60,856 bases of DNA from Candidatus Levybacteria bacterium RIFCSPHIGHO2_01_FULL_38_26 (lineage in GTDB: Bacteria > Patescibacteriota > Microgenomatia > Levybacterales > UBA12049): positions 1 to 60,856 of the forward strand of contig MFNO01000004.1 in NCBI GenBank assembly GCA_001782075.1, in the 5' to 3' direction. This document shows, piece after piece, positions 7,060-16,300 of this stretch (position 1 is the first letter of the stretch; each line of letters starts with the position of its first letter). Both the position numbers and the translations under genes were made by a program. The notes beneath the pieces were generated by a model. The model saw only the letters and a list, made by a program, of their open reading frames with translations. It searched no databases and was not told the origin of the DNA.

Positions 7060-9426
7060 TTAAAACCCAAGGTGGAAGATGTTTTGGAGGGCAGGCGTAA
7101 AGGTTATAACTACTTGAAGAATTATTATAACAAGCACGCCCCATACTAAGAACGGATTGTATTTAAACATTGATTTTCCCCTAACAATAAATGCAATACC
7201 CATATGAGTAAATATTAGCGCGTTAAATACAATGGTTCGGGCGAAAGTTTCAGATCCGCCTAAGGAGAGAATAAGAGAGAATAGGAAAATGAACAATGTT
7301 GAAAGCGCTAAGCCAACCCCAAGCACAAAAATGATCCTGTTTTTGGTTAGAATAGAGGTTTTGGGGTCTCGGGGCTTGTCTTTTATAAGATCAGTATCTT
7401 TGCTGTCGGACGCAAGCGCGAATGCGGGAAGACCATCGGTAACTAAATTTATCCACAATATTTGAGTAGGCAGCAGTGGACTAGGCAAGCCTAAAAGCAC
7501 AGCAAAAATTATCATGGCAAGTTCAGAAATATTGCCAGACAAAAGATAAGTAACTGCTTTTATGATATTATTGTAAATAATGCGTCCTTCTTCAATTGCC
7601 GCAACAAGCGTTGAAAAATTATCATCGGTAAGAACTATATCGCTTGCTTCTTTGGCAACATCAGTACCTGTCTGCCCCATAGCTACTCCTACATCAGCGC
7701 GTTTTAACGCCAGGGAATCATTTACACCGTCGCCCGTTACTCCTATTACATACCCTTTTTGTTTTAGTATATTTACAAGACGAAGCTTGTCTTCAGGTTT
7801 GCTTCTTGCATAAACTCGAGTTCGCTCTGCTATTTCTGATAATTCCTCATCGTTCATTTTTTCAAGTTCATCGCCCGTTACAACGTCTTCGTCCTTTTCC
7901 AGCAATCCGACGTCTTTTGCGATTGAAAGGGCGGTTTTTTCGTTATCGCCGGTAACCATAATCGTTGTAATTCCTGCTTGACGTGCTTTCTCAACAGCTT
8001 GTCTTGCTTCTTCCCGCGGGGGATCATATATGCCAACAAAACCCAAAAAAATTAGGTCTTTTTCCAGTTGGTCTCTTTTGACATGTCTTTCGTGTCGTTC
8101 GTGTTTCATACCAAATGCAATAACCCTGAGGCCTTTTGACGCATATTCTTCATATAGCTTTGTCATTTTGTTTTTTTCGTCTTCTTTAAGTTCGCTGTGT
8201 TTTAGAATTGATTCAGGAGCGCCGCGGACATAGACATATTTTTTATTCTTCTCTTCCCATAATGTTGTGATAGTCTTTTCATCGGGATCAAAAACAAACT
8301 CATCAACAATTTTTCCTCCGTCTTTTAAATCCATCAGATCTTTGACCTGGCTCTTGGCCCATAAAAGAAGCGCGCCATCAGTTTTGTCACCAACAATATC
8401 AAATGATTTAAGTTCGCCTTTTTGAATAAGAGAGGCTGTATTTCCTAAAACGCAAGCTCTAAGAAGAGGAGTAAAAAACTTTTTGTCTTTTATCCAGTGT
8501 TTTCTTACGCGCATTGAATTTTCCGTTAACGTTCCTGTTTTGTCAACCAGAAGAATTTGTACAGATCCAAGTGTTTCAACAGCATGCATTTTTCTGACAA
8601 TCGCGTTTTTCTTCGCCATTCTATTTGTTCCAATGGCAAGAGCAATTGTGACAACTGTTGGTAGACTCTGAGGAATGGCGGCAACAGCAATGCTTATTGC
8701 CAGAAGTATAAGTGGAAAAAGCTCTCTTTCTTGGTAAGCCCCGATTGGAATTATAAGAATTGCTGCGATAAGAACAATAATCGATAGTAATTTGCCAAGC
8801 GCGTCAAGCCTTTTTCTAAGGGGAGTTTTATCGGCAGATAAAGTAGAAAGAGTTTGGGCAATTTGCCCAAAACGAGTATTCATGCCTGTTTTTTCAATTG
8901 TCAGATGACCTTTTCCTTTTACAACAAGGGTGCCGCTAAACGCTTGGGCATTTTTTTCTTTTGCAACGGGCAGAGATTCTCCAGTAAGAATAGACTCATC
9001 AACTTCCAAGTCTTCGTTATGCAGGAATGTTCCGTCTGCCGGCATGCGGTCTCCTTCTGATAAAACTACAATATCACCGGGCACAATTTCTGAGGTTGGG
9101 ATTTGCACTTCGTTTCCATCTCTTAGAACCAGAGAAAGCGGCTTGACATAATCTTTGAGTTTTTCTAAGGATTTTTCAGCATTATATTCCTGAATGAAGC
9201 CAACGATGCCGTTGAGAAGAAGAACTGCAAGAATAAATGTTCCATCCAAAGAGTCGCCGATGAAAAATGAGAAACAGGCTGCTATAAATAGAATGCCGTT
9301 TAGAAACGTTGGAAATTGAGAGGCAAAAATTAATAATGGAGTATTATGAGACTTGGTGTAAATTTCGTTTTTTCCGTATTTAGTAAGCAATAGTGAAGCC
9401 TCTTGTGTAGACAGTCCTTTTTCCAT
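7060..9426 (-). CDS. Cation-transporting P-type ATPase (P2-like)
   Basis: 788 residues with every catalytic motif: actuator-domain TGES (DESILTGES), phosphorylation site DKTGTLTEN, and hinge TGDGVND. About 8-10 membrane helices surround them. TM6 carries NLVTDGLPA as in SERCA/PMR1-type Ca2+ pumps. The TM4 ion-site motif is PQSLP rather than PEGLP, so the acidic residue that co-ordinates Ca2+ is a glutamine; substrate could therefore be Ca2+, Mn2+ or another cation, and I do not name one. It starts with a cation-ATPase N-terminal domain (LSTQEASLLLTKYGKNEI). A minus-strand TACAAT (9433-9438) lies 6 nt before the ATG. Confidence 0.9.
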   Translation of the reverse strand: MEKGLSTQEASLLLTKYGKNEIYTKSHNTPLLIFASQFPTFLNGILFIAACFSFFIGDSLDGTFILAVLLLNGIVGFIQEYNAEKSLEKLKDYVKPLSLVLRDGNEVQIPTSEIVPGDIVVLSEGDRMPADGTFLHNEDLEVDESILTGESLPVAKEKNAQAFSGTLVVKGKGHLTIEKTGMNTRFGQIAQTLSTLSADKTPLRKRLDALGKLLSIIVLIAAILIIPIGAYQERELFPLILLAISIAVAAIPQSLPTVVTIALAIGTNRMAKKNAIVRKMHAVETLGSVQILLVDKTGTLTENSMRVRKHWIKDKKFFTPLLRACVLGNTASLIQKGELKSFDIVGDKTDGALLLWAKSQVKDLMDLKDGGKIVDEFVFDPDEKTITTLWEEKNKKYVYVRGAPESILKHSELKEDEKNKMTKLYEEYASKGLRVIAFGMKHERHERHVKRDQLEKDLIFLGFVGIYDPPREEARQAVEKARQAGITTIMVTGDNEKTALSIAKDVGLLEKDEDVVTGDELEKMNDEELSEIAERTRVYARSKPEDKLRLVNILKQKGYVIGVTGDGVNDSLALKRADVGVAMGQTGTDVAKEASDIVLTDDNFSTLVAAIEEGRIIYNNIIKAVTYLLSGNISELAMIIFAVLLGLPSPLLPTQILWINLVTDGLPAFALASDSKDTDLIKDKPRDPKTSILTKNRIIFVLGVGLALSTLFIFLFSLILSLGGSETFARTIVFNALIFTHMGIAFIVRGKSMFKYNPFLVWGVLVIIILQVVITFTPALQNIFHLGF

Positions 9427-9446
9427 CGTTTTATTGTATCATTTTT

Positions 9447-10313
9447 TTATTTATTCATATTAAAGTCAAAGATTATTTTTGCAATTTTTGCAATTGCGTT
9501 TTTGGTTTCTTCTTCCCTGTTTCCAATATCTGAAGTCATTATTCCTACAAAAAACGCGTTATTGCTTTGTTCTACTATTCCAACGTCGTGGATAATGCCA
9601 ACAGCGTCTCCTGTTTTGTGGTACACAACGGTATCTTCTGGCAGAAGCTTGGGAATTCGATCCTCTATATCTGTATCTTTGAGAAAATCCAAAAGTTCGT
9701 TTGTCAGGGCTTTATTTGCAATTTCTCCGCTGTAAATCTTTTTAAAAAGAATATGCATATCAGTTAGTGTTGTTTTATTATTTTCCATGCTAGTTTGAGT
9801 TAATCCAAAATTCTCAATAACTTCATGGATGTTATCTGTCCCAATTTTTTGGGCAAGAATATGAGCGGCAGTATTGTCAGATTGTTCAAGGGTAAGCTTG
9901 GCTAGAGTTTTGAGAGAATAGCTTCTGCCTGGCTCTTCATAGCGAAGACTGCCTGTTCCGTAATCTTGTATATCATTTTCTTGGACTGTAATTTTCTCAT
10001 CAAGGTTTATTTTGTTTTGGGAAGCTAAATAGTACAAAGTTACAACAATAGGGACTTTATTAACAGATGCGGCAGTATGTATAAAATTTTCATTTATGCC
10101 AAAAGACAAGCGTCCATCATCAACGTTTGAAAAGTAGACAGAGTAGCTGCCCGTTTGCTGCCTGACGACTTCTTGAATTTGTTTTTTTAGAGCAGCAGAT
10201 TCATTTTTAGTGTTTAAAAAAAATGAAAACCGTGGTAAAAAAGTACTATTTCTTCCTATCAGAAGCATTAAGATGGTAAAAGTGATAATAGTAAATATTT
10301 TTCTTCTTGTCAT
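9447..10313 (-). CDS. Secreted/anchored beta-lactamase-fold serine hydrolase
   Basis: 288 residues. An N-terminal hydrophobic segment (~6-22) acts as signal or anchor, placing the protein outside the membrane. Penicillin-recognising motifs are present: SVNK (S-x-x-K), SDN in LEQSDNTAA, and KTG in VYHKTGD, in the spacing of class A beta-lactamases. The omega loop is short (MENNKTTLTDM) and lacks the normal E-x-x-x-N pair (Glu166/Asn170), so hydrolytic deacylation of beta-lactams is doubtful. A peptidoglycan-related or peptidase role is more likely. It lies between the P-type ATPase and the ComM gene on the same strand. Confidence 0.85.
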   Translation of the reverse strand: MTRRKIFTIITFTILMLLIGRNSTFLPRFSFFLNTKNESAALKKQIQEVVRQQTGSYSVYFSNVDDGRLSFGINENFIHTAASVNKVPIVVTLYYLASQNKINLDEKITVQENDIQDYGTGSLRYEEPGRSYSLKTLAKLTLEQSDNTAAHILAQKIGTDNIHEVIENFGLTQTSMENNKTTLTDMHILFKKIYSGEIANKALTNELLDFLKDTDIEDRIPKLLPEDTVVYHKTGDAVGIIHDVGIVEQSNNAFFVGIMTSDIGNREEETKNAIAKIAKIIFDFNMNK

Positions 10314-10319
10314 GGAAAT

Positions 10320-11855
10320 TTATAAATTTTCTGTCCTTGGTCTGTATTGTAGTGCTTCGGCAATGTGGTTTGATTTTATAACTTTAGATTCTTGAAGGTC
10401 TGCGATGGTACGGGCAAGCTTTATGGTGCGTTGATAAGATCTTGCAGAAAGATTCATTTTGGAAACTGCCAGGTGAAGAAGAGATGTGCATTCTTCTGAC
10501 AGGGTGCAGAATTCTTTTATGTCTTTGTTGGTCATCTCGGAATTGGCTGTAATTTTTTTGTTCTCGAATCTTTTGGTTTGAATATCTCGTGCTTTTTGGA
10601 CCCTTTTTCTAACAGTATCCGAAGGCTCAATTTTTATTTTCTTATCCTCAGTGGTTAGCTTTTCCACTTTCACTGCCGGAACATCCAAATGGATGTCAAT
10701 TCTATCAAGAATAGGACCTGAAATGCGCTTTTGATAACGGGTAAGTTCTGAAGCGCTGCATTTGCATTCACGTCTGTTATCCCCAAGATGCCCGCATGGG
10801 CAGGGGTTTTGCGCAGCAATTAACATAAATTTTGCCGGAAAATTTATTCTACCGGAAGACCGAGAAATAGTAATCATTCCATCTTCCATGGGTTGTCTTA
10901 AAGCTTCCAAGACATGACGGGGAAATTCTGGAAATTCGTCCAAAAATAATACGCCTCTATGAGCAAGTGAAATTTCTCCAGGTTTTGGGCTTGTTCCTCC
11001 TCCAATTAGTCCAATATGAGAGGCAGTGTGGTGAGGCGAGCGAAATGGCCGCTTTACAACAAGAGACTCTTTATTGAGAAGTCCGGAGATGCTGTAGATT
11101 TTTGTCACATCAAGAGCTTCTGAGAGGATCAACTTTGGAAGAATTGAAGGCAGGGTTCTAGCAAGAAGGGTTTTTCCGGCGCCCGGGGGCCCTTTGAGCA
11201 AAATATTGTGAGACCCTGCCGCGGCAATTTCCACTGCTCTTTTTGCTTTTTCTTGTCCTTTAATATCCCTAAGATCAAAATCGAATAATTCTTCTTTGAA
11301 ATAGTCTGTAAAATTTATATATCTTTGTGGTTTTATGATTATTTTTGCTCCCGTAAAATGGTGCATAAGCGCTATAAGGTTTGGAACAGGATAGATTTTA
11401 ATTCCTCTAAGAATCGCAGCCTCCGTTGAGTCAACAGAGGGAAGAAAAATTCTTTTAAGTCTTTTTTCTTTTGCCAAAATTGCCTGGGGCAAAACACCGT
11501 TTGTATGCCTTAGTCTTCCATCAAGAGACAGCTCTCCCATAAAAAGAGCGTCTTGAATATCTGTTTTTAACTGGCCTGATGCAATGAGTATGCCAACTGC
11601 AATTGGAAAATCATAAGATGGGCCTTCTTTTGGCAGATCCGCAGGAGCAAGATTTACAGTAATTCTTTTTGCAGGGAATTCGGCGCCAGTATTTTTAATT
11701 GCAGATCTTACGCGTTCTTTTGCTTCCTCAACAGCTTTGTCAGGAAGTCCTACTATTGCAAAGCTGGGAAGTCCTTGATTGGCAATATCTACTTCTACCT
11801 CAACCGGCACAGCATCCAGCCCAACAACTGCAGAGGAATTAACCCTGGCAAGCAT
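10320..11855 (-). CDS. comM: ComM/YifB family Mg-chelatase-like AAA+ ATPase
   Basis: AAA+ helicase-like protein; homologues drive branch migration during natural transformation. Family start MLARVNSSAVVGLDA fixes the initiation codon at 11855, six codons inside the longest frame. A Lon-protease-like N-domain precedes the Mg-chelatase core: Walker A GPPGAGKT, Walker B GVLFLDEFPEF, sensor region RQPMEDG, cysteine-rich AAQNPCPCG...CKCS, and C-terminal LSARSYQRTIKLARTIAD. At 511 residues it has the usual length. It is divergent from the GNAT remnant across a perfect palindrome. Confidence 0.93.
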   Translation of the reverse strand: MLARVNSSAVVGLDAVPVEVEVDIANQGLPSFAIVGLPDKAVEEAKERVRSAIKNTGAEFPAKRITVNLAPADLPKEGPSYDFPIAVGILIASGQLKTDIQDALFMGELSLDGRLRHTNGVLPQAILAKEKRLKRIFLPSVDSTEAAILRGIKIYPVPNLIALMHHFTGAKIIIKPQRYINFTDYFKEELFDFDLRDIKGQEKAKRAVEIAAAGSHNILLKGPPGAGKTLLARTLPSILPKLILSEALDVTKIYSISGLLNKESLVVKRPFRSPHHTASHIGLIGGGTSPKPGEISLAHRGVLFLDEFPEFPRHVLEALRQPMEDGMITISRSSGRINFPAKFMLIAAQNPCPCGHLGDNRRECKCSASELTRYQKRISGPILDRIDIHLDVPAVKVEKLTTEDKKIKIEPSDTVRKRVQKARDIQTKRFENKKITANSEMTNKDIKEFCTLSEECTSLLHLAVSKMNLSARSYQRTIKLARTIADLQESKVIKSNHIAEALQYRPRTENL

Positions 11856-11865
11856 GAGTCTATAA

Positions 11866-11883
11866 TAGCACAATTATGTGCTA
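11866..11883. promoter_or_regulatory. Perfect palindrome between divergent genes (possible operator)
   Basis: TAGCACA-ATTA-TGTGCTA is a perfect 7-bp inverted repeat. It is flanked by -10-like hexamers pointing outwards (minus strand TATTAT at 11862-11867; plus strand TAGAAT at 11882-11887), the geometry of a regulator site shared by divergent promoters. No regulator gene is adjacent. Confidence 0.45.
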
Positions 11884-11905
11884 GAATAGTTTAGAGCGAT
11901 AATGC

Positions 11906-12454
11906 ATGTTGAAGCTAGCAGTTATCTCACAAGACAAGATTTCATCTGATCAAAAAGAAGAATTACATAAGCTGTTGGAAGAATGTTTTTCTGATGTCTC
12001 CCAGCAATCCAAGCAAGAAGATTTTTTCGCAAGGGGTTTTGCTAGACTATTTGCTTATTAATATTCAAAGGTTGTTGGCACGCTTGAGTTATACAAAAGA
12101 AGTATTGGTTTTGGCGGGGAAAAAATTGTCATTGGCGGAATGGGGGGCGTCTGTGTAGCAGAAAATATGCGAAGGCATAGTATTGCAACGCAAATGCTTA
12201 AGAAAGGTTTAGAAATACTGAAAAAAGAGAAATGCGATATTGCATGTCTTAACGTTGATTTGAAAAAAGACGTACGCAAACTTTACGAGAAAGCTGGATT
12301 CACTTTGATGGATAGGAAAATATCTTATGAAAACAGCAAGGGAGTGATAAAATTTGACAATGGAACAATGTTTGCTCCTATCTTATCTAAGCAAACCTAC
12401 GATTACATCATGAATTCAACAGAAACTTTTCATTATGGGAAGGGTTATTGGTAG
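11906..12454 (+). pseudogene. GNAT-family N-acetyltransferase interrupted by an in-frame stop
   Basis: One reading frame runs from ATG 11906 to the stop at 12454 (183 codons) but is broken by a TAA at 12059-12061. Both halves are in the same frame and read as one protein: an N-terminal part ending ARGFARLFAY, then SKVVGTLELYKR, the acetyl-CoA loop region GGVCVAENMRRHSIATQML (motif A, R-R-x-x-x-A), NVDLKKDVRKLYEKAGF, and a C-terminal GKGYW. The stop falls in the first half, so the downstream half (ATG 12140) would lack the first strands. It may be a recent nonsense mutation, an error in the sequence, or a read-through case. Substrate unknown. Confidence 0.75.
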
Positions 12455-12460
12455 GTAAGG

Positions 12461-13183
12461 ATGAAATTGAAAGTTTTATCATGGAATATCTGGCAAGGAA
12501 ATAAGCTTGATTTAATTATCGAGTTTCTTAAAAACGCGAAGGCAGACATTATTGCCTTGCAGGAGGTCATAGAAAAAGACGATACAAATACAGCAGCTAT
12601 AATAGCGGAGGCTTTAGGGTATAAACTAGTGTATTATCCAGCAATTCAAGAAAATACTTTTGGGGTTCCGCAAGGAAATGCAATATTAAGCAAATACCCA
12701 ATTATAGAAAGTAAGCCTCATCTTTTAAGCGATATTAGTCTTTATGTTAATACCCCGGAATCAGAACCAAGAATTGCGGTGGAAACAACAATAAGGGTAA
12801 ATGGAGTAAGTATAAAAGTATTTAGTGTGCATTTGGCGTATTCGCACGCGTTTGGTCCGTCTCGAATGCGAGACTTACAAATTGATAACCTCCTGAAACT
12901 TTTACCACATAGTAGAACCATTCTTATGGGAGATTTTAATTCTTACCCCGATAGTAAGTCGTTAGAGAAGGTAAGTGATGTTATGAAGAACACGGATACA
13001 AAACTTACCGAGCCAACCTGGACAATTTACCCTTTTGATTATGGAGAATTTCGAGAAACAGAACTCCGACATCGCTTGGACTATATTTATGTAAGCAAAG
13101 ATGTGCATGTAGAAAATTTTAGAGTAGAGCAATCAAGAGGATCAGACCATCTTCCCATATCGGCTATAGCCCATGTAAAATAG
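12461..13183 (+). CDS. Endonuclease/exonuclease/phosphatase (EEP) family protein
   Basis: 240 residues covering a whole EEP (DNase I-like) domain: LSWNIWQGN at the start (Asn metal ligand), ADIIALQEV (catalytic Glu), VFSVHLAYS (His), GDFNSYPDS (Asp-Asn pair), LDYIYVS and SDHLPISAIAH (Asp-His). No signal peptide is present, so it is cytoplasmic. The family includes AP endonucleases, phosphodiesterases and sphingomyelinase-like enzymes; substrate cannot be chosen from sequence. It begins 6 bases after the GNAT frame, so the two were probably one operon. Confidence 0.88.
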   Translation: MKLKVLSWNIWQGNKLDLIIEFLKNAKADIIALQEVIEKDDTNTAAIIAEALGYKLVYYPAIQENTFGVPQGNAILSKYPIIESKPHLLSDISLYVNTPESEPRIAVETTIRVNGVSIKVFSVHLAYSHAFGPSRMRDLQIDNLLKLLPHSRTILMGDFNSYPDSKSLEKVSDVMKNTDTKLTEPTWTIYPFDYGEFRETELRHRLDYIYVSKDVHVENFRVEQSRGSDHLPISAIAHVK

Positions 13184-13208
13184 AGAGACTGGGCTTTACT
13201 ATAAGGTG

Positions 13209-13237
13209 TTGACAAAGAAGGAATAGTGTGGTATAAA
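13209..13237 (+). promoter_or_regulatory. Sigma70-type promoter of rpoBC
   Basis: Consensus -35 TTGACA (13209-13214), exact 17-bp spacer, -10 TATAAA (13232-13237). It is the clearest promoter in the window and gives a leader of about 80 nt before rpoB. Confidence 0.85.
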
Positions 13238-13268
13238 ATCCAAGTCCTAGACAATACCCTTAAAAGGG

Positions 13269-13291
13269 AATGCACTTTGTGCATTTTTTTT
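13269..13291 (+). terminator. Attenuator-like hairpin in the rpoB leader
   Basis: AATGCAC-TTT-GTGCATT forms a 7-bp hairpin followed by a run of eight T, between the rpoBC promoter and the rpoB start. It has the form of an intrinsic terminator but lies inside the leader, so it may attenuate transcription. The stem is short; strength is uncertain. Confidence 0.55.
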
Positions 13292-13326
13292 GTTGATATA
13301 TAGGGTTTTATCCACTGCATTTTCAA

Positions 13327-16300
13327 ATGCCTAAAAAAAACAGCGAAGCACACAACATTATTAGACAAAATTGGGGAAAAGACCATCCATTCTTGCCAAA
13401 ATTGGATCTTCTGGATGTACAAAAACATTCCTATAAATGGTTTATTGAAAAAGGAATAGGCGAAATTCTCAACGAAGTATCTCCAATAGACGACTTTACA
13501 GAAAAAAATTGGAGATTAATTTTTAAAGATTATCGTATAGGCAAACCAACTAACTCTCCTGATGTGGCTTTGGAAAAAGGACTTGTTTACGATGCTCCCT
13601 TGTATGTAAAAGCTACTCTTGTTAATAAAAAAACAAATTCTGAATTAGATCAAGAAGTTTTCTTGGGCGATATTCCACAGATGACCGAAAGAGGCACATT
13701 TATTATAAATGGGGTTGAACGCGCTGTCGTCAATCAGTTGGTTCGTTCCCCCGGTGTGTTCTTCACAACTTTGCAGGATACAGTTACAGGGAAAACACTT
13801 TACAGTGCCGAAATAAGACCAGTGCATGGGTCATGGCTTGAGTTCTCAACTACTAGACACGATACGATAACAGTAAAAATAGACAGACGCAAAAAATTCC
13901 TGGCAACAACTTTCTTGCGGGCTATTGGATTGTCTTCAAATGATGATATTTCCCGAAAATTTGATTCTTTTGAAAAAGACAGCAAGACTTCTTTTATAGA
14001 CAACACTTTGCAAAAAGATGAAAGCGGAAATACAAAAGATGCAATTATAGAGATATTCAAAAGACTTCATCCAGGAGAGCCAATTGTTTTTGAAAAAGTA
14101 AAAGAGAGTCTTGACGGCATGTTTTTCAACAGTAGGCGTTACGACTTAGGAGAAGTTGGCAGATACAAGATAAATAAGAAGCTAAAGACAATTTCTTCCT
14201 TTACTCCCTCGGAGGGTCGCATTTTGACTATTGATGACATTGTGGGAGCGATCAGCTTTCTTATTAACTTGACTAAAGGAATTGGTGAGGTTGATGATAT
14301 AGATAGCCTTGCCAACAGGCGCGTTAGGCGAGTAGGAGAACTTGTTGCTACGACAGCCTTCAGAGTCGGGGTCCTGCGGCTCGAGAGAAGCATCAAGGAA
14401 AGAATGAGCTTGATAGCAGCAGATACTCCTGTTTCTACCTCCCAGCTTATAAACGCTCGTCCAATCATGGCTTCAATTAATGAATTTTTCAGAACTTCTC
14501 AGCTTTCAACTATTTTGGATCAGACTAACCCTCTTTCTGAAGTTGACAATCTAAATCGTTTGACAGTCATGGGAACTGGTGGAATTTCAAGGGAGAGAGC
14601 CGCTTTCTCGATCCGCGATATCAATAGTTCCCAGTATGGAAGAATTTGCCCTATTAGAAGCCCTGAGGGTCCCAATATTGGATTGGTAACTTATATGTCT
14701 TTATATTCTCGGGTTAACCCGTATGGATTTTTGGAAGCTCCTTACAGAAGAGTTGTAAAGAAGAAAGCTGCAGGCAAAGCGCATGTTAAGGCAACAGATG
14801 AGATTGTTTATTTAGACGCGGATGACGAACGTAGGTATTATATAACTCATGAGGGCGTCTTAAGTTCTGATGAGATTTTGCAGGATCGTGTTCCAGCAAG
14901 ATATAAAGGCGCTTTTACAGAAGTAGAAAAAGAGAAAGTTGATTTTATTGATTTGGTGCCGCGGCAGGTGGTTGGTTCTGCGGCAAGCCTTATACCATTT
15001 GTAAATCACGATGAAGCAAATAGAGCCCTGATGGGAACACACATGCAGTGTCAGGCGGTGCCTCTCGTTAGGCCTAAAAGTCCTATTGTAGGGACAGACA
15101 TGGAGAAAACTGTGGCCGAAGTTATGAATAGAGTCGTATATGCGCCATTTGACGGAACGGTTATGTATGCTGACGCCAGAAAAGTGATAATTAGAGGAAA
15201 AAAAGGAGAGGAGGCAAAATACTATATAGACTCATTTAAGAGAACTTCCCAGGCAACTTCCTATACGCAAAAAACAATGGTTGTCACAGGAGAAAAATTC
15301 AAAAAAGGCGATCTTCTTATTGATGGTCCCGCATCAGACGATGGAGAGTTGGCGCTCGGACAAAACCTCTTGATCGCGTATGCCTCGTTGGATGGACTGG
15401 GTTACGAAGATGCGATTGTAATCTCAGATAGGTTAGTTAAAGAGGATATTTTATCGTCTATTCATATTGAGAAGCATGCGGCATCGGTGGTAGAGACAAA
15501 ACTTGGACCCGAGGAAACAACAAGAGATATTCCAAATGTCTCAGAAGAAGACCTAGCGAATCTTGACGAAGAAGGAATTGTTGTGGTAGGGAGCGACGTT
15601 GAGGCTGGAGATATATTAGTTGGGAAAATTGCTCCAAAGGGAGAAACAGAGTTAACAGCAGAGGAGAGACTGCTTAGAGCTATATTTGGAGAGCAGGCAA
15701 GAGAAGTTCGTGATACTTCTCTTCGTATGCCCCATGGAGAGCGAGGTACGGTTATAAACGTCCAAGTGCTGGATCGGAAAAAAGGAGATGAGTTAGAACC
15801 AGGCACGATCCGCAAAATAATTGTTGAAGTAGCTCAATTTAGACACGTTGTAGTTGGGGATAAACTGGCTGGCAGGCATGGCAACAAAGGAGTAATATCA
15901 AAAATCCTTCCGGAAGCTGATATGCCATATCTTGCGGATGGTACACCAGTTGATATTGTTATTTCTCCAATAAGTGTATTGGCCCGTATGAATTTAGGGC
16001 AACTTTTAGAGGCTCATTTGGGGCTCGCTTGCCGTAGGTTAAATATTAAAGTAGGAACTCCGGTATTTGAAGAAATCAAAGAGGCAAGAATTCTTTCGAC
16101 TCTAAGAGAGGCAGGACTTCCTGAAAATGGGAAGATTCAGCTTTTTGATGGAAGAACAGGAGAGCCATATCAAAATCCAGTTGTCGTTGGGATCGAATAT
16201 ATGATGAAATTGATTCATATGGTTGAGGACAAAACACACGCAAGAAGTACCGGTCCATACTCTTTGGTTACGCAGCAGCCATTGGGTGGAAAAGCGCAAA

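Noticed and set aside
9447-10313. Antibiotic-resistance beta-lactamase
   Set aside because: The Glu166/Asn170 omega-loop elements are missing and nothing in the context suggests a resistance cassette.
12140-12454. A complete 104-residue GNAT gene starting at 12140
   Set aside because: Coding similarity continues upstream in the same frame to 11906, across the TAA; the short ORF would lack the first strands of the fold.
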